A stretch of 64,000 nt of DNA, taken from Stomorhina lunata (lineage: Eukaryota > Arthropoda > Insecta > Diptera > Rhiniidae). Below, one piece after another: positions 12,007 to 21,083 of this stretch. The notes below the pieces were generated by a model. That model saw nothing but the letters and a program-made list of their open reading frames with translations. It was not told the origin of the DNA and made no database searches. The stretch is from positions 43,299,080 through 43,363,079 of the forward strand of contig OW121741.1 in assembly GCA_933228675.1 (NCBI GenBank), given 5' to 3'. A program made the translations under genes and the position numbers. Every line of letters starts with the position of its first letter. Position 1 is the first letter of the stretch.

Positions 12007-12395
12007 TCTTTTTTTTAAGTTTCTTGTGTTATGTGACGAAATAAAATTTTCTTACTAACGTGTTATTGAATAATAATGTTTTAATTAATTATGTTTTACG
12101 AAAATAGTTTTTAATGCTGTAATTGATAAGATCAAGATATAGGCATAGATATACATGTATTTGTACAAAGAAACTCATATTGACTTAATAAATATGTATA
12201 TGTACATAATTATTTAGTAAGAAGTCATTTTAAAAGAAAGTAATAAATTAAATATCCCCTTCCAAGTTTGTACACTATAGTTGTGTTTCCGTACGATAAC
12301 AGTCCGAACTTGCCCAAAATTCACCCAATTTTCACCCAGTCTTTACTAAATTTAGAGAGTTATTTTATTTCCCCTCTTACTCCAAACTATACAGA
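12007..12395 (-). promoter_or_regulatory. 5' flank of receptor exon 2, shared with exon 1
   Basis: It aligns with 3057-3390, ending near the motif CCCCTCTTACTCCAAACTA. Conservation between duplicates reflects common descent and may include an exon-specific promoter. No core promoter element is certain. Confidence 0.4.
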
Positions 12396-12765
12396 CGTTT
12401 CCTTTGAGTAAGTTTGGGAAGCAAATTATATAGGTCTGTTTAATTACTTTTTGAGTTCGGATAAATAAGAGGAATTAATTACTCACTCTCCTAAATAACG
12501 AAGCTTACCCAAAAGTACAGAAACACAAAACAAAAATTGGATTTTGGTCCACAACTTATATACATACATAGTTCTCACGACATTCCAATTGGAACAACGG
12601 GTATTTATCTCAGACAATGAGTTACATCTGATACTATTCCGATGAAAGGGACCTAAGTCTTAACTCCGGCTCCGAACGGCAAATGCATTAGTTAGAGAAG
12701 TTTTACATAGCCTACTACTCAATAACAAGTGGCTAGCTAAAATAAGAGTTGAACCCCTTTTTTAT
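12396..12765. other. Non-coding, nothing recognised
   Basis: No ORF, repeat or RNA gene that I can support. It separates the duplicated receptor flank from a dispersed repeat. Confidence 0.4.
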
Positions 12766-13440
12766 ACCCACCATCAAAAAGAACGGGGGGTTATTGAGAT
12801 TGTCAATCCGTTTGTAATTTCCTTAATATTAGCTCAAAAACCAAAATTGAATTATATTCTGAATACTTATGAAAATTTAAGACGATTAAGCGATGTCCGT
12901 CTGCCTGTCCGTCTGTTGTCGCCACGATAAAACCTTAACGAAAGGATATAGGTCACTGAAATTTGGCATAAATATTATTTATTCATTTCTTGGAAAATTT
13001 TGGTATTGAAATCGGGCAAAATCGGTTCACATTTGACCATAGCTCCCGTATAACCTCGTCTAGGCTAATCGCTTATTTGCTAATAAATGACAGACAATAA
13101 CAGCTATGATGACAACATTTAGTATATAGAAGTTTTATATAAGTACTAACCAGCATATCAAATTTCATCTAAATCGGTTCACATTTTACTATAGCTCCCA
13201 TACAAAATCTTATGGAAACAGCCTAAATTCCACCTAAAATACACTTAAATGCCAATAAATAATAAACTATAATAGTTTTAGCTACTAAATTCAGCACAAT
13301 GAAGTCTTATGTGAATGCCAGCCAGTGTGCAAAATTTTGTCACAATCGGTCACCATTTGACCATAGCTCTCATATAAAAAACTTATGGAAACACAAAAAG
13401 AAAAGGGGGTTTATGTTCGCCTGTCAAACAACCACCATTC
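12766..13440. repeat. CCACCATCAAAAAGAA dispersed repeat, copy 1
   Basis: It starts TTATACCCACCATCAAAAAG. It contains CGATGTCCGTCTGCC, a CCGATT-rich body with repeats of CATTTGACCATAGCTCCC, and CTTATGGAAACA. Related copies lie at 38990-39510, 44345-45060, 50270-50870 and 59630-61660. This one preserves the uninterrupted version of the site occupied by the TTAGGGTGGG element at 59723. Confidence 0.65.
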
Positions 13441-13739
13441 TATCATCAAACACCAATCACATTTAAATATCCATGCAGCCGTTTTCCGATTTTAGATAAA
13501 TCAAAAAAGGGGGCATTGTATATTTTTCTTTATTTAGAATCCTAACTTGAACTAAAAAAAAACATGTAGAAAAAAATGTCCTGATCGGTCCAGCCTGAAG
13601 TGATGCAATTTTAAAGAAAAAATAAATTTCCCAGGTCCTCCTTGGTCCATTTTCAAAAAACTCAAAAAGCGAAAAACTATCCTATAGTATGAAAATATCC
13701 ATATTTAAAACTTTAATTAATTTGGTTAAATCGTTTTGA

Positions 13740-14575
13740 TTTTATCATCCATATTTGTAATTTTTATATTTGGCTTGTATTTGAGGGGTCACGCCAACTG
13801 GGGACTAAAAAAACAACCTGGCCTATTTTACCCACTGGTCACACCTTAACGTACTGTCAAAATTACAGAAAAATTTAGTGTCTATCGTCATCCATATTTG
13901 TCATTGTTAATATTTGGATTATATGGAAGGGGCCCATTTGAGATTTCAAAAAAAAACCTAGCCTATTTTAACCACCGGTCACACCTTAACATACTGTCAA
14001 AATTTCAGAAAAATCGTTCCGGTCGGCCATCTATATTTGTCATTTTATATATATGAGTTATATGGGAGGGGTCACGCCCACTTGAGATTTGAGAAAAAGA
14101 CCTTGCCAATTTTAACCACCGGTCACACCTTAGCATACTGTCAAAATTTCAGAAAAATCGGTCAGTTCGGTCATTCATATTTGTAATTTTTAATATTTGA
14201 CTTATATGGGAAGCGTCACGCCCACTTGAGATTTCAAAAAGAACCTAGCCTATTTTAACCACCGGTCACACCTTAACATACTGTCAAAATTTTAAAAAAA
14301 TCGGGCCCCTCAGTCACCTATATTTGTCATTTTTAATATTTGACTTATATGGGAGGGATCACGCCCACTTGAGATTAAAAAAAAATCTGATCTATTTTAT
14401 CCCTTAACATACTGTCAAAATTTCAAAAAAAAAAATCGGGCCTCTCGGTCACCTATATTGGTCATTTTTAATGTATGAGTTATATGGGAGAGGTCACGCC
14501 CACTTGAGATTTCAAAAAAAACCTAGCCTATTTTAACCATCGGTCACACCATACCTCACTGTCAAAATTTCAGGA
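13740..14575. repeat. Tandem array, about 140-bp unit, about six copies
   Basis: CCACCGGTCACACCTTAACA-type cores recur near 13830, 13970, 14112, 14258, 14396 and 14533, a spacing of 137-146 bp. Each unit also holds ATATTTGTCATTTTTAATAT and GGTCACGCCCACTTGAGAT. Units differ by substitutions and the fifth has lost part of its core. It has no coding potential. Confidence 0.9.
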
Positions 14576-14904
14576 ATGTTAGTATAAATGAATTTACTTT
14601 TGTTAAGTTTGAAGTTTCTAACTTTTATGGTTTATCAAGTTCAATGATAAATACAAAATTTTGCACCATTTGGTCCACTATTTACCCCATTTGGGCCCTT
14701 TCTGGATAATAGGCAAAAAATGGGGGTCTAAGACAGGTATCCCAAGGAGTCCACTAATTTCAACCAAAATTAGTAGAGCTCTTTTAAAAAACGTGTGTAA
14801 CGACTTGTACATTGAAAAAAAAATTGGTGAAAAAATGGGGATCCAAGGCAATGAGTCGACAGATTTTTTTTATTGACATTATCTTCAATATATTATCAAA
14901 CAAT
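14576..14904. other. Non-coding, nothing recognised
   Basis: Repeat-like wording (CATTTGGTCC, CCATTTGGGCCC) but no definable element or gene. Confidence 0.35.
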
Positions 14905-16890
14905 ATTAGGGGTAATGTAGGGGATGATACCAAGCAACGGATCTGATTGGTCTTAACTTGGTAGGCCGCTTATCTTGGTCATCCTTCATCTTAACAGTGA
15001 AAACTGAACTTCTCGTGGTATCACTCGGGGAGCGGCGTTAACATCCGTTAATGTAGAGAGCTAACACGTGCCGCGAGTTCTCCCATAACGATAAAAAGTA
15101 TGGTTAGGAAGTCGGGTTTGAATAAGTCAGTTATAGCGCCCGCTATGTGCATGTGGCTACGAAACAAATTTCGAATTATTCTTCTATGCATGATGATACT
15201 AATTAACACAAGATCGTCTGTTAAGATAGGTAAGAACCTATCAGAGTCTTTCATAACTAAACTAAAAGGTAGGGTAACAGTCTGTCATGTGACCTCTTCA
15301 ATATTTTGTTAGAGAAAATCTTGCGAGATTCAGTGGTTAATACATCTGCTACAATTTTCAATAGAAAACATATGCTACTCTAGTTTGCCTATGACATTGA
15401 TATTTTGGGAGCTAACTGCCACCGTTTCCAGTATCGAGAAGGAATCAAACAAAATGGGTCTAGCTGTCAATGAATCATTAACAAAATTGATGGTTTCTTC
15501 AGGCAGACGGACCACTAGAATTCTATCTCTTATGTTTTGTAAAAGAATTTGTATACCTTGGTACCGCTGTGAACATCAGCAACGATATAAGCTTCGAAAT
15601 CATACTTGCCAATAGATGCCATTTTGGCATTAGCAAACAGCTAAGAAACAAAGAACTAAAATTATGCTCTATAAAACGCTTATAACACAGTACGACAAAA
15701 TCAAATTTTTTTGAGTACACATGAGTAATGTTAACAGAATATGAAAATAGGCTCAAAATAAAGAAATACGTGTCTCGGCGTTTTGCTGTAGCACGTCAGA
15801 ATTTTAAGAAAATCGATTTTAAAGATTCGATGGACCGTGGAGGTTCACTTGTAACGTAATACTATTATAAAAAGTTCTATAAAAATAGAATGGGTAAACC
15901 GATTTAAATGCTTGAGCCAGCTTTGGAAAGGGAATTAGATTTGGATTTGTTCTTATTAAAAAAAAACAAATTGTTTCCGCTAGAGGACGCCTTAATTTTC
16001 ATGTAAAATTAAAAGATATCCAAAAAGTGTACGAAATTCGACTTCCAACATTTTTAACACAAAATAATAGTTAAGATATCATATTAATTTTTGTATTTTT
16101 CCATTAATTTACATTACATTGAATTACATTATATTTTTTGGATATTTTTTAATTTTACATGAAAATTAAAGCGCCATCTAGCGGATTGGTTTTGTTTTTT
16201 TAATAAAAACAAATCCAAATTTAATTCCCTTTTCAAAGCTGGCTCAAGAATTTCAATCGGTTCACCCATTCTATTTTTATAGAACTTTTTATAGTAGTAT
16301 TACGTTACAAGTGAACCTCCACGGTCCTTCGAATCTTTAAAATCGATTTTCTTAAAATTCTGACGTGCTACAGCAAAACGCCGAGACACGTATTTCTTTA
16401 TTTTAAGCCTATTTTCATATTCTGTTAAAATTTCTCATGTGTACCAACCACTGTCGTACTGTGTAATACCCCTGTTATTGTATGGTTATGAATCATGGGA
16501 ACTTGCACAGGCAGATTAAGCTTGGAGTGTTTGAGAGGATAATTCTACGAAAAATCTTTGGACCAGTCTGCGTCAACAATGAGTATCTACATCGAATGAA
16601 CCATGAGCTGTATGAGTTATACGCTGACATAGACATAGTAAAACGTATTAAGCAACAGCGGCTGCGTTGGCTAGGACATGTTGTGCGAATGGATGAAAAT
16701 ACTCCGGCAAGAAAAGTGCTTGATAATGATCCTGAGGGAAGAGGGTGTCCAAAACTTCGATGTAAAGACCAAGTAGAAGAAAATCTTTCAAAATATGGCA
16801 TACGAAATTGGAGAATATGCGAACAAGATAGAAGTGCATGGAATTCTCAAATATCCTCGGCCTTTGACCTAAACAGGTTGTAACTATAGG
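14905..16890 (+). mobile_element. RTE-type LINE remnant, split by a foldback element
   Basis: Decayed RT pieces appear in order: SSVKIGKNLSESF (about 15215-15250), remains of the RQGD-LSCD block, a relic of YADDIDI (about 15390), and MGLAVNESLTK (about 15450). After the inserted foldback comes the C-terminal domain (16482-16883) with ERIILRKIFGPVCV, ELYELYADIDIVKRIK and QRLRWLGHVVRMDE, ending SAFDLNRL. These are characteristic of RTE-like LINEs. The first part, 14905-15080, is a block repeated in complement at 41260-41480. Frameshifts and stops make it inactive. Confidence 0.75.
15715..16444. mobile_element. 730-bp foldback MITE, GTACACATGAG termini
   Basis: The termini are GTACACATGAG (15715-15725) and CTCATGTGTAC (16434-16444). 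The arms are about 310 bp each and nearly perfectly complementary (for example ACGTGTCTCGGCG against CGCCGAGACACGT), with a spacer of about 110 bp. A transcript would form a very long hairpin. It interrupts the RTE-like remnant. No transposase. Confidence 0.9.
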
Positions 16891-16944
16891 CCATTTAAGT
16901 AACTAATGGTGCTTCGGCAAAAGCTTGTGGATTATGTTTACTTA

Positions 16945-17053
16945 AATACGACAGATCATTCTAGTACCTGAGCGACATTTAAAGCAAAATAAAAGTCAAA
17001 ACTTTAACAATTAAGTTTTGACAAAGTGTAACATTTTAAGTATGAATTTTTAA
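16945..17053 (-). other. Receptor 3' flank, first part (homologous to 31935-32045)
   Basis: GCAAAATAAAAGTCAAAACT and AATTAAGTTTTGACAAAGT match the region downstream of the exon at 32140. The match resumes at 18699, so the piece between is an insertion. Confidence 0.7.
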
Positions 17054-18698
17054 CCCTTATACACTCCTTGGGTCAATTTGACCCAATTTTGTTTTTCAAA
17101 CGCAAAATTTTCCCCTTGAATAATTAGAACGTGAAACTTGAATTTATCCATTGCAGGGACGAAAATGATGTTTCTAAAAGAAAATAATAAAATTAGAATT
17201 TTTCCTCCCCCCAATACATTTCAAAACACGATTTAATGCCCTTTGGGTCAATATGACCCAACAAGCGATATTTCAAGCTTAATTCCATTCTATAATTTTT
17301 TTTCCTGTTGAACATAATTGAATAGAATTCACCTTCATTTAGAATCATCATTACATCCAAACTAAAGCTTCAGTTAATGCACTTGACCAACTTGTTGCTA
17401 ATTACACTTGTAAGCGCGTGGCTAAACTATGGCCAGTTGCATTATTTTCAAACATGATAGATGTATTAGCGTACATCTCCTACGTCATATGGACTTAAAT
17501 GAATCCTGACTGGAATTTTTATAAAAACTTCAAAGCCAAGCTTTATCTAGTAGAATTTGCAGATCAATGGAGTTTGATATAGTATGACGCGGAGCGCTTC
17601 TATCAAAACTTATTGCCTTTGGTGTCGGTAATAATATCTCTCGGTTTATACCGAGCTTCTCCAGAGATCGCTCTATACGAGTTGTTATAGTTCAAGATTA
17701 ATTCAGGGGTACCGCAAGCTCTGTTCTTTCTACAATTCTATTTCTTATCTTTATAAATGAAATTCTACGTCAAACTTCCAATCCTATCTACTCTGTTGCA
17801 GATGATAGTAATATTTGCCATTCATATTCATACAATCGTAGGCCAAGGCTTCTTGAGGTTGGCGCTATGAGACAAAATATGAATTAATCATTAAATCGAG
17901 ATTAAGAAACAATTTCAGAATGGGGTCGAGCACATCGATGTTGTATGCTCACGTATAAACGCGAGGTAAATATACATATTGAGGAATCACAGGCTATTGA
18001 TGTTCTGGCCATGAGAATTCAATCTGATGTCAAGTGACGAAAGAAGCATTCAAGTGCCTCGGTTTTCTAAAACGGTACAAGAGATACTTCACTCTAACTG
18101 ATCTCCTTACTATTTACACCACCTCATGTATGGGCCGGAGCTTCGTAGTCTATTTTGGAGCTTCTCGATTGAGTGCAGGAAATGGCGAAAGTGCTCATCG
18201 GGACAGTGGGGTATTCAACTCTATTGATTTACTGGAGCACCGTCGCAATTTGAGTTGTGTCACACTGTTCTATTGTTAATACTTTGCAATGTGCTCTAAC
18301 GACATCAGAGAACTCGTTCCCGAAACTCGGACTTTCTTACGCAATACACGTCATTCTGTTAGAGCTCATTGCTTTGTGGTCGAATGGCCGGTAGACCGAA
18401 CAGCACGCTACATTAAATTCGTTCTTCAGCCATATATTTAGTTTATATGTGGAATTCACTCCCCGCAGAAGTTTTCCCCGGCAGTTGCAATGCAGGTAAA
18501 TTTAAAGCCATAAACACTCCCATAACCTATTTTAATACTTCCAACACAATGAATTGCATAAGTAAGGATCATCCCCTGAGTGCTGGTCCTAAATTAAAAA
18601 AAATCCTATGTTAAATATGAAATTTTGTTAATATTTCATTGTTGGGTCATATTGACCCAAAGGGTAATATGAATCCAAATCCAAGGAAAGTAGAAGGG
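17054..18698. mobile_element. piggyBac-like TTAA element with remnant LINE inside
   Basis: The termini are CCCTTATACACTCCTTGG and the complement of CCCTTCTACTTTCCTTGG. They are flanked on both sides by TTAA (17050-17053 and 18699-18702). The paralogous locus at about 32037-32041 has a single TTAA at the same place, so it is the empty site. TTAA duplication and CCCT ends are the piggyBac hallmark. No transposase is visible. The palindrome TGGGTCAATTTGACCCA and variants recur at 17069, 17244 and 18643. A decayed LINE occupies the middle. Confidence 0.85.
17560..18510 (+). pseudogene. LINE RT remnant inside the TTAA element
   Basis: Broken frames show an RT-like INSGVPQ relic near 17700, then an FLKRYKRYF-type region (18034-18279). 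The C-terminal stretch encodes words like ELVPETRTFLRNTRHS, NSFF-type remnants and YMWNSLPAE (about 18440-18475). It is a CR1/Jockey-like LINE ORF2 fragment; the exact clade is uncertain. Many stops. Confidence 0.5.
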
Positions 18699-18810
18699 TT
18701 AAGTTAAGTACCTCTAGTAATCTTTGTAATCAGTAATTTTGGCCACAAAACTTAGAACATTAAATTTTTCTAATGGTTTTTGGCGTTTCGTAGGTATTTT
18801 TCTTACTTAC

Positions 18811-19740
18811 CTCTTCTCTCAGATGATTTAAAAAAAATCCTCCTGCGTAGATGGTTAACATTGGCAACAACCAGAAAAATGAGTGCACAAATATTGTAAG
18901 TGTTTGCCACCAATTTAACTGAAGATATGAAAACTCTATTATGCCAAACATATAGAAACTCGTTATAGCTTCCATATAAACGATAATTGTACAAAACAAC
19001 ATGGCAACTCCATAAATGCTACTGATATCATTTGAACAGAACAAAATAATTTGTTTATATATCATCAAAAGTTCACAAAATTTTTGGATCTCATTTTTAT
19101 TGGGGATTTTTGTTAAGTGAATTTGTAATCTCAACTGCTCCATTCTTGAGGAAACAAATTTCAGACAATTTGAAATTGTTTGTACAATTCTTAGGAAAGT
19201 TGAGGAAATTACCGATGTCAAAATACAGCGGAGAGCATACATTATATAGGGCAAATGAAGAAATCCTTTTAATTTTCTATTTGCAGTTTTAAGAAGTATC
19301 AAAATATTAAGCAAATAAATAAAAGTGATTACGGAAAGGATTCGTATGATACTTTTAGTGTAAAATGCGGACATTTCAGTATTTGATCTCAGATATTTAT
19401 GGCTCCACTTTCGAATGGTTTCTAATAATCTCAAATGTTTGTGTTGATTCGAAATCCAATATATATTAAAGATGACATGTAAAATACTTGTAAATGCCAT
19501 CGAAATGTGTAAATGATAATTGCCCGCTTCATAGAAACCCTTATAAAAATAAAATTTTTTAAACATTAAATTTAAGACAAAACTGGTTATCATTAAAATC
19601 TGTAAAATTGCATGATATATATAATTTACAATATCATTTACAATCGTATAACTGTCATTAATCTCATCATATCTGACATTTAATAAACTGGCGACTTTTA
19701 AAAGTATGTAATAGATATTGAAACCGAATTCGTTACTCAT
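18811..19740 (-). CDS. Gustatory receptor long first exon (copy 3), intact
   Basis: A 310-codon exon, MSNEFGFNIYYILLKVASLL to LNHLREE, with phase-0 donor GTAAGTAAG below 18811. Six membrane segments lie in the same positions as in the other family members. Central landmarks: the RKWSHKYL helix after TM2 and IYGVAMLFCTIIVYMEA in TM5. It is close to the exons at 32140-33069 and 62035-62608. The short open tail after the donor (VSKKNTYET...) is intronic read-through. The paralogue at 32140 has the same downstream sequence without the piggyBac-like insert. No C-terminal exon is seen in the 6 kb downstream. Confidence 0.85.
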
Positions 19741-19960
19741 AGTTATTTTCTACTTTAATTTTGTATATTAATATTTTTAAGGTTTTACTTGTTACTTTAC
19801 TTAATATTTATTAACTACTAAACTTTTTTGTTACTGAAAAATATTTTAATTAGTAACAAAACTATTAAGGTTTATGTTTCAATTATTAAATGTGGAAAAT
19901 ATTAATTAATTCAGATGGTAAACGTGATAATATAAAACATTTCACTTTGTACTCTAAAGG
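19741..19960 (-). promoter_or_regulatory. 5' flank of receptor exon 3, shared with exon 4
   Basis: ACTTTACTTAATATTTATTA, TTACTGAAAAATATTTTAAT and CAGATGGTAAACGTGATAAT correspond to 33080-33310. It is the likely region of an exon-specific promoter, but no TATA box can be chosen in this AT-rich context. Confidence 0.4.
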
Positions 19961-20595
19961 GAATACTGTAGGTCGTTTCTGTAACTCAAAGTGATAAGTT
20001 TTCACAGCGAAAAGTATGAAACGAAAAATTCCACCGTTTCTCAACCTGTTTCTGTAACTCAAAGTAAGAACTAGCAACACTGATTACGTTTTTATTGGAA
20101 ATTTCCAATATATCTATCAAAAAGAAAACAGTTGGTAGAAAATGTAAAAATTTATGATCAAAAAAAAATTTGGTGCAAAAAAATTTTAGTAAAAAGATAT
20201 TGAAAAAATTAATTAAAAATAAGAAAAAATAGTTATAGACAAAAATCAAATAGTTTTAATTTGCGGAAATAAATAAATTCAAAAAATTTTTGGATCATAC
20301 ACTAAATTTTTTTTTGGGGTTCTATTAAGGGAGGTTAGGAAATGTAAAATCCGTTCGCGTCAATGATTTTACGCGAAAAATTTCCAAAAAAAAAAAAATT
20401 ATTTTTTTTTTATTGGTTTTATGTGGATTTTGACACTACTTATATATTTTCAGGTGTTCTGTCGTTTAATGGTATTATGGTAGTTTATATATGCCTTAAC
20501 ACGAAGAAATAATGCAATTATGCAAGTGAAAAAAATATTTTTTGATTTTTGACAAAATGTGAGTCTTAGTGAAATTCTACTGCCTTGACTTAAGG
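19961..20595. other. Non-coding, nothing certain
   Basis: Two copies of TTTCTGTAACTCAAAGT (near 19976 and 20049) suggest a small decayed repeat. No gene is recognised. Confidence 0.35.
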
Positions 20596-21083
20596 TAGAA
20601 ACACAATTGGGACGAATGACTAATTTCGTCCAGCACGACGAATTCGGCTTTAAAAATTCGTCTTGTATATTCGTCCATTGAACACATTTATGACGAATAA
20701 ACGTTGCTGACGCCATTTTTGTTTATTTTTCATTAGCACAAATTACACACACTTTCGTACATATCGCGCACTTACAACATTTGCAATATTTTTTTTATTA
20801 TTTTTATTTATTTCTATTTTTATTTATTTATATAGAAAATAATATTAGAACATTAAGAATACAAATTCTTTTATAGTTCAAATAGAGTTACATAACAATA
20901 GCGTCATTAATTAAGTCAAAAGTAAATAGTTAATACAAATAGTTACATAAATTTTTAAAATAATTGAAATTAGTAAAAGTAGGGGTGAAAAAAAATTATT
21001 AAGAAAGAAAAAAAAAATATATATGAAAGTATAATGAAAATAATTTTAAAATTAAAGTAAGAAAAATAACATAATGAAAATTA

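Noticed and set aside
18760..18810. Receptor protein continuing past REE to the ORF stop
   Set aside because: A consensus donor GTAAGT follows directly in every paralogue, and the tails differ between copies, so they are intronic.
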